Part shown: piece after piece, positions 35,630 through 44,657 of the stretch | Layout of the letters: every line of letters begins with the position of its first letter | Numbering within the stretch: the first letter of the stretch is position 1 | Source of the DNA: JANQEU01 sp965601455 | Lineage (GTDB): Bacteria > Bacteroidota > Bacteroidia > Cytophagales > Cyclobacteriaceae | Length of the DNA: 64,000 bases | Direction: 5' to 3' | NCBI GenBank assembly: GCA_965601455.1 | Contig: OZ271831.1 | Location: 4,836,001-4,900,000 of the forward strand | Program-made: the position numbers and the translations under genes | The notes under the pieces: generated by a model | Databases searched by the model: none | Seen by the model: the letters and a program-made list of their open reading frames with translations, nothing else | What the model was told of the DNA's origin: nothing

Positions 35630-36530
35630 TAATTCCCTCAGAATTGGCTCGACACTGGTAGCGGTTCTGGGTGTTCTTCTTTTTTCTACTAAAGCGATAT
35701 TCGCTAAGTTGATGTACCAGGAAGGAGCCATAGCCATTGAGGCTCTAAGTCTAAGAATGCTTTTCTCGTTACCCGTTTATCTTGCGATGTTAGCACGCAC
35801 TTCATCGCAACCCGCAATTTCAACTAAGAACTATTTGTGGTTACTCGGGTTTGGTTTGATCGGCTATTACCTGGCAAGTTTTTTCGACTTCAAGGGTCTC
35901 GAATACATCAAGGCCAGTCTTGAAAGGTTGATACTTTTTGTGTACCCTACCTTGGTCATTTTGATGTCTTATTTAATATTTAAGGAGAGATTAACCAGAG
36001 CCCAAACACTAGGGCTTGTAGCTACATATTTGGGTATTCTCATCGTTTTTTTCCCTGAAGTTCAAGTGCAGAATTCTTCCGACGTACTAACCGGAGCCCT
36101 CCTCGTTTTTCTTAGCGCTTTGACTTACGGGAGTTACATTGTGGGTAGTGGGTGGCTAATACCTAAGATTGGGACTATTCGATTTACTTCAATTGCCATG
36201 ATGATATCTGCCATTGCTGTAATCATTCATTATTTCATTTCAGTCGACACCATCCGACTTTTAGAATTTGATCGAGATGTTTATATATACGGATTATGCA
36301 TGGCTGTTTTCAGTACCATTCTTCCCTCGTATTTAATATCATACGCTATTCGAGGTTTAGGCGCGAATCAATTCTCAATTTTCGGCAGCCTTGGACCAAT
36401 ATCAACAATTTTGCTGGCGTACCTATTTCTAGGTGAAAGGCTAACGTGGCTACAAATAGTTGGAGGAGTGATCGTTATCGGTGGCGTTTTTATCGCCGAG
36501 AGATACAAAGTCAAAGTATCTAGAACCTGA
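35622..36530 (+). CDS. EamA/DMT-family transporter
   Basis: 302 residues and 10 predicted membrane helices in two homologous five-helix halves, each an EamA domain (LGVLLFSTKAIFAKLMYQEG and ALTYGSYIVGSGWLIPKIG). The second half ends ILLAYLFLGERLTWLQIVGG, the typical EamA motif, with VIVIGGVFIAERYK after it. Drug/metabolite transporter superfamily; the substrate cannot be told. It overlaps the permease gene by 8 bases and the convergent unknown gene by 11. Confidence 0.9.
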   Translation: MGNNSLRIGSTLVAVLGVLLFSTKAIFAKLMYQEGAIAIEALSLRMLFSLPVYLAMLARTSSQPAISTKNYLWLLGFGLIGYYLASFFDFKGLEYIKASLERLILFVYPTLVILMSYLIFKERLTRAQTLGLVATYLGILIVFFPEVQVQNSSDVLTGALLVFLSALTYGSYIVGSGWLIPKIGTIRFTSIAMMISAIAVIIHYFISVDTIRLLEFDRDVYIYGLCMAVFSTILPSYLISYAIRGLGANQFSIFGSLGPISTILLAYLFLGERLTWLQIVGGVIVIGGVFIAERYKVKVSRT

Positions 36531-38637
36531 CACGGATACCCGGGCCAATCAGGAAGAAGAACTTAGATTCCTGCAGGAGATATCCAAATCCGGTATATAA
36601 GGGGAAGGTAAGTTTCCGGTCAGAGCTTATTGGATATAAAGATCCGATTGCAACAAGCGCAACATCCCGATTGTCACTGTTTTCTGAGAAATTCAAGGCA
36701 TCGATGGCGATAAACCCTGCTCCAACTTTGTACGGCTTATACTTTGCAATTTTGCCTTCCTGGTAAAAACTAAACTGAGCGATCATCGCAACGCTAATTC
36801 CAGCAGAGAAGTTGGTGATCTGTCGTTCCTGATCATTGCCATCTGTTGACTTTAAAATCAATAAACCAGCTGGAAATGAAACGTCAATATCGAAATTATA
36901 TGTTCTTTTCAGGTAGATGGTAGCGGTCTTTTGTCGGGTGCCGGAAGCATAGCGCTGCTTGCTGTGATTGACAGTGATCTCTATTCTGGACCATTCTTCC
37001 AGATCATACGTCTTCTTTTTCAATAACGTATTGATATTTATGTCTACCAGTTTGCAATCTCCCGAGGTATAAAATCCGGCTCTTGGGGAGCTTTGATTTG
37101 GGCAAACACCATAGTCATTGATTTTATGAATTTCGAGCAGACTTCCGGCTTTGTTAAACACCCGCACTTCCATATCCACATATTGAACACCATGGAAATC
37201 GCCATTTGCATCAATCTTGGAGCGATCGAAGCTCACAATCAGATCAGTAAGAGTATTCTCGAAATAGATCGGGCGATTCAGAGTTTGCAGATTATATTCA
37301 GAGGTGCCCAGATCAAGCTTTATGAAGTCAAACTCCCGTGGTCGCTCAAATTCTTTGATTTGTAGCGTTTTTCCAGTGGTCGTATTCCAATTGAAAATTT
37401 CTATCGTCTTGCGTTCAAATGACGCGGGAACTGTGATGTTGAAGAGGGCAATATTCTCATTTCTTAGAAGTGAATCGGTACCTAATTCCCGGATACCACC
37501 AAATGAAATATTTGCTTTATGAAGTCCAATACCACTTAGTCGGATATTTACATTTTCTCCAGGATAAAGAACGTTTGAGTTTTGCCAGTCTTTGCCATTT
37601 CTCTGAATGGCAATTTGTTGAATTTGAGTTTTGGGTGAGATTTCAATGTTGGTGATAAACCGCGAGACATCTCCGTCTTTTATGTATAAGTATCCATCTG
37701 AACGACGGTGATAGGCATAGGGACGAAGCTCGCATAAAACTCGATCATTAGTCAAGCGTGATTTGGTGAAAATCTCAGCAATTAATGGTCCGCCAATTTC
37801 TTCTTGATTCTCTATTCGATAGGTTTTACCGATACGGAGTAACCTGTGATTTTGAATTTGAACTAAAATGGGTTCCGTTTTATCGTCGTTTGGAGTTACT
37901 TCATCTTTATCAATCTGAAGGAAAACCAGGCGACTTTCTTTTACATCGAATACCAGTGGTATGGGTGGTAACTCGTATTGAAGACGGCCATCCTTGTTCA
38001 GAAAGGGTTTTTTTAAGGGAATTCTAACACTAAGGGAATGCCTTTCAGTGGCTGTAGGTAGTACCTCAAGAAACCATTCTCCTGATGAGTTTGAGAAGGC
38101 ATGATTAATCACATGTTCTCGTTGCCATTGCTGAGGCGGTAACAGGTTATCCGGATTGTTCGTGTTTAGTGCAAACCTTTTAACTTCTCCGATGAATAAT
38201 TCATAGGTCGTTTCGGTAAATTCCACGAAAGACTGGTACACGGGCTGAAGAGAGACTTCTTCGAGCATTCGCACCCCTCCGACACTGATGTTGAATCGAA
38301 ATCGGAGAAATTGCGAATTCGTCAGCTCAAAGAACCGTACCTTGAACTGTGCTTGCTGGTTGAAAACAATCAATGAGTCAATGACCTCAAAGTCTTTTGA
38401 AGAAAGCAGTTCAATGCTGTCAACTACCTCTTCAAGTTTGATAGTTACAAGTGCAGTTTCATTTTCCTCATCATAGATGAAATAAATGGATTTGCTTTCT
38501 CCTTCAATTCCGTTTCGTTCAGATGAAAACTCAAGGGTATCTACCTCAAGAATAATTTCACTTATCACATCGGATTGTGCATAGACTTGACCACAAAGCA
38601 ATGTTATGAGGAGGAGGTAAAGTGTCCATTTGCCCAT
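36520..38637 (-). CDS. Large exported beta-rich protein of unknown function
   Basis: 705 residues from the ATG at 38637. The signal peptide is GKWTLYLLLITLLCGQVYAQ. The rest is a chain of beta-type segments without a family I recognise. Two Cys residues near residue 530 (DYGVCPNQSSPRAGFYTSGD then CKL) could form a disulfide. The last 130 residues (FDIDVSFPAGLLIL, KPYKVGAGFIAIDALNF, FPLYTGFGYLLQ, FLIGPGIRVRF) look like membrane strands ending in Phe, as outer-membrane proteins do. The bulk is probably periplasmic or exposed with Ig-like domains. It stands alone between an EamA gene and the OsmC fusion. Confidence 0.7.
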   Translation of the reverse strand: MGKWTLYLLLITLLCGQVYAQSDVISEIILEVDTLEFSSERNGIEGESKSIYFIYDEENETALVTIKLEEVVDSIELLSSKDFEVIDSLIVFNQQAQFKVRFFELTNSQFLRFRFNISVGGVRMLEEVSLQPVYQSFVEFTETTYELFIGEVKRFALNTNNPDNLLPPQQWQREHVINHAFSNSSGEWFLEVLPTATERHSLSVRIPLKKPFLNKDGRLQYELPPIPLVFDVKESRLVFLQIDKDEVTPNDDKTEPILVQIQNHRLLRIGKTYRIENQEEIGGPLIAEIFTKSRLTNDRVLCELRPYAYHRRSDGYLYIKDGDVSRFITNIEISPKTQIQQIAIQRNGKDWQNSNVLYPGENVNIRLSGIGLHKANISFGGIRELGTDSLLRNENIALFNITVPASFERKTIEIFNWNTTTGKTLQIKEFERPREFDFIKLDLGTSEYNLQTLNRPIYFENTLTDLIVSFDRSKIDANGDFHGVQYVDMEVRVFNKAGSLLEIHKINDYGVCPNQSSPRAGFYTSGDCKLVDININTLLKKKTYDLEEWSRIEITVNHSKQRYASGTRQKTATIYLKRTYNFDIDVSFPAGLLILKSTDGNDQERQITNFSAGISVAMIAQFSFYQEGKIAKYKPYKVGAGFIAIDALNFSENSDNRDVALVAIGSLYPISSDRKLTFPLYTGFGYLLQESKFFFLIGPGIRVRF

Positions 38638-38689
38638 GCCGCAAAGATGAGGCAATATTTAAGAACTAATCAAGTCTAACACTTATGCG

Positions 38690-39913
38690 CTAAGGTTTTT
38701 CAAATATTTCACGAGTGAGTATTTCGGGCTTGCCTTCGATGGTTTTGTGTACAGGACATTTGTCAGCAATTTCAATTATCCGTTTTCGTTGAGAATCATC
38801 CAGGTCCCCGGAAAGAATAATATTTCTTTCAATCTGATCAATTTTGCCTATCAGATCTTGTTCGCACTTTTCACAATCTTCAACGTGGATTTTTTGGTGT
38901 GAAAGCTGAACCTCAACACCATCCAATGGGATTTTTTTGTGATCTGCATACATTCTTAAGGTTATCGCTGTACATGTACCTAGTGCCGCAAGCATCAGAT
39001 CATATGGAGTAGGTCCCAGGTCCTTACCTCCTACAGACTCTGGTTCGTCAACTACCAGTTGATGATTCCCAAGCTGGACTTCCGTACGGTAGTGATCTTT
39101 TCCGATAATGACAACAGTTTTACCCTCTTCCGGGTTTTTTGTAGAATTTTCTGAGATATATCGATCGGACCAGCTCGCCACCACAGATCCTACATATTCG
39201 GAGTCTGATGGATTAGACATCAGATGGTCAGCTCCATCTAACGAAATAAAACTTTTTGGATGTTTAGCAGCCTGGTATATTTCTGCTGCGTTTTCGATCC
39301 CAACGATTGAATCCTGTGGGCTATGAATTACCAGCAGGGCTTTATTTATAGAAGAAATAATTTCAGTTGAATTATTTCTTTCCAGGTCTTCCAGAAACTG
39401 TTTTTTAATGGTGAATGGACGTCCGCCAATATTGACCTTCGCAGCACCATGAGTCTCTATATCTTTTTCTTTGTCCTCAATCAGATGCTTAACATGGATC
39501 GGGTTAGCCGGTGCACCTACCGTTACCACCGCTCGAACGGATGGCATATCCCTCACTGAATGTAATACAGCGGCACCTCCGAGAGAATGTCCGATTACAA
39601 TTTGCGGAGCCTGGTGGTTATTCTCCAGAAAATTATAGGCACTTATCAAGTCAGAAATGTTCATGGAGAAGTTGCTGTCCGCAAATTCACCACCGCTTTG
39701 CCCTAAACCGGTAAAGTCAAATCGAAGTACACCAAACCCTTTCATTGTGAGGGCGTTTGAAATGTTATCGACCGCTTTCAGAGTCTTGGAGCAGGTAAAG
39801 CAGTGTGCAAATAACACAAAGGCCTTTACTTGTTTGGTTGGTGGGAGATCAATTATTCCTGATAACTCTACTCCGTTTGCATTTGAAAAATGTACTTTTT
39901 CAGATCTCTTCAT
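38690..39913 (-). CDS. Alpha/beta hydrolase fused to an OsmC domain
   Basis: 407 residues. Residues about 1-255 are an alpha/beta hydrolase: FAHCFTCSKTLKAV, then the nucleophile elbow IGHSLGGAAVL, an acidic residue in VIHSPQDSIVG, and LDGADHLMSN with the catalytic His. Residues about 275-405 are an OsmC/Ohr domain: TPYDLMLAALGTCTAITLRM with the first redox Cys and DKCPVHKTIEG with the second. OsmC/Ohr proteins reduce organic hydroperoxides. The fusion is known from other bacteria, including Bacteroidota. A hydrolase that produces or handles the peroxide substrate is inference. Confidence 0.9.
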   Translation of the reverse strand: MKRSEKVHFSNANGVELSGIIDLPPTKQVKAFVLFAHCFTCSKTLKAVDNISNALTMKGFGVLRFDFTGLGQSGGEFADSNFSMNISDLISAYNFLENNHQAPQIVIGHSLGGAAVLHSVRDMPSVRAVVTVGAPANPIHVKHLIEDKEKDIETHGAAKVNIGGRPFTIKKQFLEDLERNNSTEIISSINKALLVIHSPQDSIVGIENAAEIYQAAKHPKSFISLDGADHLMSNPSDSEYVGSVVASWSDRYISENSTKNPEEGKTVVIIGKDHYRTEVQLGNHQLVVDEPESVGGKDLGPTPYDLMLAALGTCTAITLRMYADHKKIPLDGVEVQLSHQKIHVEDCEKCEQDLIGKIDQIERNIILSGDLDDSQRKRIIEIADKCPVHKTIEGKPEILTREIFEKP

Positions 39914-40002
39914 TGATTTGTCCTCAATAATTTCTTACTTTCTTATTCCAAAACAACAATTAACCGGGATCCCGTGTCCTTGTTGATATAAATCTAAAGA
40001 AC

Positions 40003-40629
40003 TTGAGACTCGCGCTAGCACTCATGACGATTATCTTATTGCCTTTGCTGTCTACAGGACAAGTACTGCATTATGATATTATCAAGGGGAGCAAGGTCAT
40101 TGGGAGTTTGGAAGCAGCGCAATCCTATTCTGGTCGGAGCAGTACCATCAGCATAAGGAGCTTTGTCGAGTACCGTTTACTTATTTCCTTTTCAGTGGAT
40201 TTTCAGTTGAATGAAACTTTTAATCAGGGAATTCTTATTTCTGGTGATGCCAACAATACTCTAAATGGAGTTACCCAGAAGGAATCTACTATTAAAAGGA
40301 ATGGGGAGGGATATGTTCTGATGATTGGTGGGAATCCTAATGAGATATCCGAATCCATTGATTATTCGGTTGCCGAAGTATATTTCAGGGAGCCGAAGAA
40401 TGAGATGAAGGCATTTTCTCAGCATTTTGGAAGATTCCTTCCTTTTGAGAAGGTCGATGCCAATACTTATCGCCTTGATTCACCGGATGGTGAAAATCTT
40501 TATACCTACAATAATGGGGTTTGTGTGAAGGTAGAAATAGCGAGAGATTTTGGCCGATTGGTTTTTAAGATGAAACCTGAAACGTATGCTCGCGTGAAAG
40601 AAAGAGCAGATACCCTTCAAATCAAGTGA
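40003..40629 (+). CDS. DUF6134-like exported protein
   Basis: 208 residues from a TTG start. Short signal peptide (LALALMTIILLPLLSTGQ), then strand-rich sequence of the DUF6134 kind: LHYDIIKGSKVIGSLEAAQ, TISIRSFVEYRLLISFSVDF, VYFREPKNEMKAFSQHFGRF and YRLDSPDGENLYTYNNG, ending FGRLVFKMKPETYARVK. The pattern resembles lipid-binding or lipocalin-like folds. Function unknown. The stop overlaps a GTG start of the next gene (GTGA). Confidence 0.72.
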   Translation: MRLALALMTIILLPLLSTGQVLHYDIIKGSKVIGSLEAAQSYSGRSSTISIRSFVEYRLLISFSVDFQLNETFNQGILISGDANNTLNGVTQKESTIKRNGEGYVLMIGGNPNEISESIDYSVAEVYFREPKNEMKAFSQHFGRFLPFEKVDANTYRLDSPDGENLYTYNNGVCVKVEIARDFGRLVFKMKPETYARVKERADTLQIK

Positions 40630-41648
40630 TTAAAACCGTTAAAAAGCTTTTTGTACCCGTTGTAGTTGTTCTGGCTCTTGGGTTTATATTATTTCTTGTC
40701 AATCAGATCAGTGGTGTTTTCCTACTTCTGAGTCAATACAATCAGGTAGCGGCTAATGTCGTATTGGTTCTCTTGATTGCACTTTTTGGGACACTAATTC
40801 TAACGCCTTTTTTGGTTTACTTCGGCCTGCCAAAACCAATTGCATATCCAAAAAATGAACTTGAGGTTCCAACTTATAGAAAAAAACTATTGACCAGGCT
40901 AAAAGGTAATCCTGTTCTACTGCGGGATAATTCCGCTCCTGTAAAAGAGGAGGATCTAGAGTCCGCTATTGAAGTGCTAAATAAGAAAGCCGATGAGACT
41001 ATTGGAGAAACGGCGTCCGTTGTTTTTTTGACAACATCTATCTCTCAAAATGGAAAGTTGGATGCATTTACCGTTTTTATTACCCAGGTTCGCATGGTAT
41101 GGAAAGTGGCACATATTTACTACCAGCGTCCCTCACTTAGGGAACTGATGTACTTGTACTCTAATGTAGGTGCTAGTTCATTTTTGGCTTCGGAAATTGA
41201 GGATATGGATCTTACACGGCAAATTGAACCTATTCTAAACGCCCTGTTCAAAAACGCTTCCGGACGATCCGTTCCATTTTTAGGAAATGCCACACAAGTC
41301 ATATTGGACTCAATAATGGAAGGGTCAACAAATGCTTTTTTAACCTTGCGCGTAGGAATTCTTACAAAAAAGTATTGTGGAGAGTTGGGTGTAGCTGACC
41401 CAGCTCGAATGCGAAAGGAAGCAATTAGGGAGGCGGCGAATCAGCTTCGGGTGATTACTATGAAGTCTTCTGCACGTTTAATGTCCAGCCTGGTGACTGC
41501 TACGAAAAACGCAAGTTGGGACAAAGTAAAGACCGGATGGGAAGGAATGAAAAACACAGGAGTTAAAGTCAAGAATACGATTGTGGAAACTTCAGAAAAG
41601 GTAAATCCTTTTCGTAGCCGCGTTAGAGAAGAGGATACTAGCGATTGA
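40626..41648 (+). CDS. DUF697 membrane protein (YcjF-like)
   Basis: 340 residues from GTG at 40626. Two N-terminal membrane helices (VPVVVVLALGFILFLVNQI and VVLVLLIALFGTLILTPF), then a helical DUF697 region with KKADETIGETASVVFLTTSI, VFITQVRMVWKVAHIYYQRP and ELMYLYSNVGASSFLASEIE. The Lys-rich end (WEGMKNTGVKVKNTI) is probably cytoplasmic. DUF697 proteins are associated with small GTPases in some bacteria, with no set function. It overlaps the preceding DUF6134 gene by 4 bases and the convergent ftsY by 11. Confidence 0.85.
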   Translation: MIKTVKKLFVPVVVVLALGFILFLVNQISGVFLLLSQYNQVAANVVLVLLIALFGTLILTPFLVYFGLPKPIAYPKNELEVPTYRKKLLTRLKGNPVLLRDNSAPVKEEDLESAIEVLNKKADETIGETASVVFLTTSISQNGKLDAFTVFITQVRMVWKVAHIYYQRPSLRELMYLYSNVGASSFLASEIEDMDLTRQIEPILNALFKNASGRSVPFLGNATQVILDSIMEGSTNAFLTLRVGILTKKYCGELGVADPARMRKEAIREAANQLRVITMKSSARLMSSLVTATKNASWDKVKTGWEGMKNTGVKVKNTIVETSEKVNPFRSRVREEDTSD

Positions 41649-42591
41649 AAAATGAATCCACAAATTCCATTTTGTTGAATACTTGCAGGTCTTCTACTTT
41701 TTCGCCAACTCCTATGTACTTCACCGGGATTTTGAATTGATCGGATATTCCAATTACAACGCCTCCTTTGGCAGTTCCATCTAGTTTCGTGATAGCTAGG
41801 GCGGAAACATCTGTAGCTCGAGTGAACTCCTTTGCCTGAATAAACGCGTTTTGTCCTGTACTTCCGTCTAATACCAGAAGTACTTCATGAGGAGCATCTG
41901 GAATGAACTTCCTTATTACGTTCTTTATCTTGGTTAATTCGTTCATTAGGTTGACCTTGGTATGAAGCCGTCCAGCTGTATCAACAATAACGACATCATA
42001 GTTATCGTCAACTGCTTTCTTCACACTCTCAAAGGCTACGGAGGCGGGGTCAGTGTTCATTCCTTTCGATACAACAGGTACCCCAGTTCGCTCACCCCAC
42101 ATAATTAATTGGTCGACAGCAGCAGCACGGAAGGTATCTGCAGCACCCAGAATGACTTTTTTCCCAAGTGATTTAAATTGGGCTGCCAGTTTACCGATTG
42201 TCGTGGTTTTCCCTACACCATTCACTCCAACCACCAGTATCACAAAAGGGCCATCAACCTTTGGGAGTTCAAAAGATGCCAGGTCCTCGGTATTGTTTTC
42301 CGAAAGCAAACCTGCAATTTCTTCTTTCAATATCTTATCTAGCTCATCGGTTCCCAGGTACTTGTCCTTTGCCACTCGTTCTTCGATACGCTCAATTACT
42401 TTCACGGTCGTGTCCACTCCTACATCAGAGGTGATCAATACTTCCTCCAGTTCGTCAAGGACATCATCATCCACGGTAGATTTACCAATAACTGCCTTGC
42501 CAAGCTTAGAAAAAAAACTGTTCTTGGACTTTTCAAGTCCTTTATCAAGGGTTTCTTTTTTATCCTTAGAAAAAATATTGAATAGGGCCAT
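41638..42591 (-). CDS. ftsY: Signal recognition particle receptor FtsY
   Basis: 317 residues. SRP receptor GTPase that docks ribosomes to the membrane. NG-domain motifs are complete: VGVNGVGKTTTIGKLAAQFK (G1), DTFRAAAVDQL, DTAGRLHTKVNLM (G3), ITKLDGTAKGGVVIG (G4) and GVGEKVEDLQVFN. The acidic N-terminal A domain is short (about 30 residues), as is usual in this phylum. It follows the rpmB-rpmG-DUF4295 cluster, the standard Bacteroidota order, but a strong terminator lies between, so it needs its own promoter in the 45 or so bases before its start; TATCTTTA there is a one-mismatch -7 box. Confidence 0.97.
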   Translation of the reverse strand: MALFNIFSKDKKETLDKGLEKSKNSFFSKLGKAVIGKSTVDDDVLDELEEVLITSDVGVDTTVKVIERIEERVAKDKYLGTDELDKILKEEIAGLLSENNTEDLASFELPKVDGPFVILVVGVNGVGKTTTIGKLAAQFKSLGKKVILGAADTFRAAAVDQLIMWGERTGVPVVSKGMNTDPASVAFESVKKAVDDNYDVVIVDTAGRLHTKVNLMNELTKIKNVIRKFIPDAPHEVLLVLDGSTGQNAFIQAKEFTRATDVSALAITKLDGTAKGGVVIGISDQFKIPVKYIGVGEKVEDLQVFNKMEFVDSFFNR

Positions 42592-42636
42592 GATTGATTA
42601 ACGGATAGTTAAAGATAAGTGATGGTTTAAGGAGAC

Positions 42637-42667
42637 AAAAAAAGCCGATTATTAAGAATAATCGGCT
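42637..42667 (-). terminator. Intrinsic terminator after DUF4295
   Basis: On the minus strand an 11-bp perfect stem (AGCCGATTATT / AATAATCGGCT, arms at 42643-42653 and 42657-42667) with a 3-base loop is followed by a run of seven T residues. It ends the L28-L33-DUF4295 transcript. Confidence 0.92.
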
Positions 42668-42693
42668 TCTCCATTTAGGATATGTCTTGTTCG

Positions 42694-42846
42694 TTACTTA
42701 GCAAGAACGTTTTTGACCTCCGATTCAGGTACCATTTCTTCCTTGAACGTGTAGGCTCCGGTTTTTTCGGATTTTACCGCTCGAATTACTCTAGCGTATT
42801 TTACTCCTCCAGGTTGCTTAAGTGTTGCTACTACTTTCTTAGCCAT
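42694..42846 (-). CDS. DUF4295 small basic protein
   Basis: 50 residues starting MAKKVVATLKQPGGVKYARV and ending VPESEVKNVLAK. This tiny protein is typical of Bacteroidota, nearly always directly after rpmG, and probably ribosome-associated; the role is unproved. It follows L33 after 2 bases. Translated by hand, it keeps an open frame from the ATG at 42846 to the TAA at 42694, followed by a strong terminator. Confidence 0.92.
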   Translation of the reverse strand: MAKKVVATLKQPGGVKYARVIRAVKSEKTGAYTFKEEMVPESEVKNVLAK

Positions 42847-42848
42847 GA

Positions 42849-43031
42849 TTACTTAATTTCTTTGTGAATAGTATGTTTCCTTAGGATAGGGTTGTACTTC
42901 TTCAACTCCAGCCTTTCTGTGGTATTCTTCCTGTTCTTAGTAGAGATATACCTGGAAGTTCCTGGCATTCCACTTTCCTTGTGCTCCGTGCACTCCAAGA
43001 TAACCTGTACTCTATTTCCTTTTTTAGCCAT
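42849..43031 (-). CDS. rpmG: 50S ribosomal protein L33
   Basis: 60 residues beginning MAKKGNRVQVILECTEHKES, with the conserved RYISTKNRKNTTERLELKKY. The family's zinc-free (C minus) form is likely, since the CXXC pairs are absent and only one Cys remains. It follows rpmB after 4 bases in the standard order rpmB, rpmG, DUF4295. Confidence 0.97.
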   Translation of the reverse strand: MAKKGNRVQVILECTEHKESGMPGTSRYISTKNRKNTTERLELKKYNPILRKHTIHKEIK

Positions 43032-43035
43032 GACC

Positions 43036-43275
43036 TTACAGTATTACGTTTCCGTTTGCTCTTGCCTTTTTAAGTACCGACGTGATACCGTTTTTGTTGA
43101 TTGTCCTTAGAGCCGTAGTGGATACTTTTAGTGTAATCCACCTATCCTCTTCAGGAATGTAGAATCTCTTCTTGTGAAGATTCGGATAGAACTTACGCTT
43201 GGTTTTGTTATTAGCGTGCGAGACGTTATTTCCAACTCGAGCTCTTTTACCTGTTATTTCGCAAACTTTTGACAT
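43036..43275 (-). CDS. rpmB: 50S ribosomal protein L28
   Basis: 79 residues: MSKVCEITGKRARVGNNVSH, then NKTKRKFYPNLHKKRFYIPE and LKVSTTALRTINKNGI. Normal size for L28, which sits near the E-site region of the large subunit. It starts the rpmB-rpmG-DUF4295 operon. Confidence 0.97.
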   Translation of the reverse strand: MSKVCEITGKRARVGNNVSHANNKTKRKFYPNLHKKRFYIPEEDRWITLKVSTTALRTINKNGITSVLKKARANGNVIL

Positions 43276-43356
43276 GATTTTCTGTCCCTTTCAAAAACGG
43301 ACTGCAAATATCGGGAAAAGCAACGGAGAATAAAAAATGAAAATAAAAAAAAGTCT

Positions 43357-44109
43357 CTATTCTATTCGTGTTAAATAAGCCTTGATTATTTCCAATGTAT
43401 ATCGGCTGGCTACTTCCAGAATGAATCGTTGGAAGTCATCGGGAGCATTTTCATCAGCGGAATCAGAAATTATCCTCAAAACACCACAGGAAACATTATA
43501 ATCATTGCATACCTGTGCTACCGCTGCTCCTTCCATTTCAACACAAATGGCATCCGGTATTTCAGTATTTAAGCGTGACCTACTGGATGAATCTGAGATA
43601 AATTGGTCTCCACTTATGATTTTTCCACTGACTATAGCGGGCCGGTGAAGATTAAATTTCTGGATTACGTTCTCACTAATGTGTTCATTAAAACGATCCA
43701 GGAAGACTTCGGATGCTTTTTTTAAATCTTCAACAATAGCGGAGTCCGCAGTTAACGTTGTTTGGCCAGAAAGCGGAATTTCATATTTCTTGAAGATTGG
43801 TGACGCATCAAGGTCGTGTTGAAGAAACGACTTACCAATTACTATATCTCCGATTTCCAAACCTGACTGGAGTCCTCCGGCGACACCTACGAATAGTAGT
43901 TTTTTGATGTTAAACCGTGTAATTAATTCTGTAGCGCTGATTGCAGAGGCAACTTTCCCCCACCGGGAAAAAACCACCACCACTTTCTGATCCTTAATTG
44001 ATCCGACATAGTATTCACGCTTGCCAATTGACTCGGTTCGATGAATCACCATCTGGTCAAGTAGCAAGTCAATTTCTTCACGTAAAGCGCTAAGAATACC
44101 TAAAGCCAT
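43357..44109 (-). CDS. mtnN: 5'-methylthioadenosine/S-adenosylhomocysteine nucleosidase
   Basis: 250 residues from the ATG at 44109. Cleaves adenine from MTA and SAH in methyl-group and autoinducer recycling. MALGILSALREEIDLLL is the family start, KVVVVFSRWGKVASAISATE and LFVGVAGGLQSGLEIGDIVI follow, and the C-terminal active site VEMEGAAVAQVCNDYNV plus ISDSADENAP is intact. A further in-frame start 19 codons upstream would run into the tRNA-Val gene, so it is rejected. The next minus-strand gene is rpmB, after 81 bases. Confidence 0.93.
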   Translation of the reverse strand: MALGILSALREEIDLLLDQMVIHRTESIGKREYYVGSIKDQKVVVVFSRWGKVASAISATELITRFNIKKLLFVGVAGGLQSGLEIGDIVIGKSFLQHDLDASPIFKKYEIPLSGQTTLTADSAIVEDLKKASEVFLDRFNEHISENVIQKFNLHRPAIVSGKIISGDQFISDSSSRSRLNTEIPDAICVEMEGAAVAQVCNDYNVSCGVLRIISDSADENAPDDFQRFILEVASRYTLEIIKAYLTRIE

Positions 44110-44158
44110 AATCGCAGACAAATAAAAACCCAAGCGCTTAGCGATTGGGTGAATGTAG

Positions 44159-44233
44159 TGGGACATACTGGATTCGAACCAGTGACCTCTTGCCTGTCAA
44201 GCAAGCGCTCTAAACCAACTGAGCTAATGCCCC
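44159..44233 (-). tRNA. tRNA-Val (anticodon GAC)
   Basis: The cloverleaf folds fully on the minus strand. The acceptor arms GGGGCAT and ATGTCCC pair with one G-T wobble. The D arm starts GCTCAG, the anticodon stem CTTGC/GCAAG holds the loop TTGACAG, so the anticodon is GAC, and the T arm has the loop TTCGAAT. CCA is not encoded. A perfect -7 box lies 13 bases upstream of the 5' end. Confidence 0.97.
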
Positions 44234-44245
44234 CGAAACGGGGGA

Positions 44246-44253
44246 CAAATATA
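44246..44253 (-). promoter_or_regulatory. -7 promoter box TATATTTG for tRNA-Val
   Basis: Perfect TANNTTTG on the minus strand, placing the transcript start about 9 bases before the mature 5' end. It overlaps the end of the hairpin behind the DUF1573 gene. TTG at 44276-44278 (minus strand) is a possible -33 element, 22 bases away. Confidence 0.55.
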
Positions 44254-44289
44254 ATCACCTCATTGAACTTAAACTCAATGAGGTGATTA
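44252..44289 (-). terminator. Long hairpin downstream of the DUF1573 gene
   Basis: A perfect 15-bp stem (44252-44266 with 44275-44289) and an 8-base loop directly after the DUF1573 stop. No T run follows on either strand, so it may be a stability or termination hairpin that works without one. It abuts the tRNA-Val promoter. Confidence 0.55.
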
Positions 44290-44294
44290 ACAAG

Positions 44295-44657
44295 TTACTC
44301 TACTACTTCACCTTTAAAGGATAGTGTAGTGGGTTCATCCATTCCACTGACCCGGACAGAAACTGTTTTACTAAATGCTCCTGTTTTTTTACTAAGGAAG
44401 GTTGCCTGAACCTGGGCTTTTCCTCCGGGTTCAATTGCATCCTTCGTGTAGGTAACATCGGTACATCCACAACTTCCTTTGGCTTCTAAGATCGTAACAG
44501 AACTTGTTCCTGTATTTTCAAATGTGTAAGACAAGGTGACTTTCTCACCCATTGTCACTTTACCCAGATCTAAAGACAGTTCTTCCCATTGAATAGCGGT
44601 AGTCGACATGGCTGTTGCTGCAATAGCCAAAATCATGGTTGCAATAATTGTTTTCAT
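44295..44657 (-). CDS. DUF1573 exported protein
   Basis: About 120 residues from the ATG at 44657. Signal peptide (TIIATMILAIAATAMSTTA), then an immunoglobulin-like DUF1573 domain: LSLDLGKVTMGEKVTLSYTF, ILEAKGSCGCTDVTYTKD with the conserved CGCT, and PGGKAQVQATFLSKKTGAF. Common in Bacteroidota, function unknown. It is divergent from the PadR gene with 181 bases between. Confidence 0.92.
   Translation of the reverse strand: MKTIIATMILAIAATAMSTTAIQWEELSLDLGKVTMGEKVTLSYTFENTGTSSVTILEAKGSCGCTDVTYTKDAIEPGGKAQVQATFLSKKTGAFSKTVSVRVSGMDEPTTLSFKGEVVE

Noticed and set aside
42053..42601. 182-residue open frame antisense to ftsY
   Set aside because: Ser/Thr-rich shadow composition and no start region; the ftsY motifs on the other strand are unmistakable.
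44110..44166. Upstream extension of mtnN
   Set aside because: It would run into the 3' end of the tRNA-Val gene, and the family start MALGILSALREE is at 44109.
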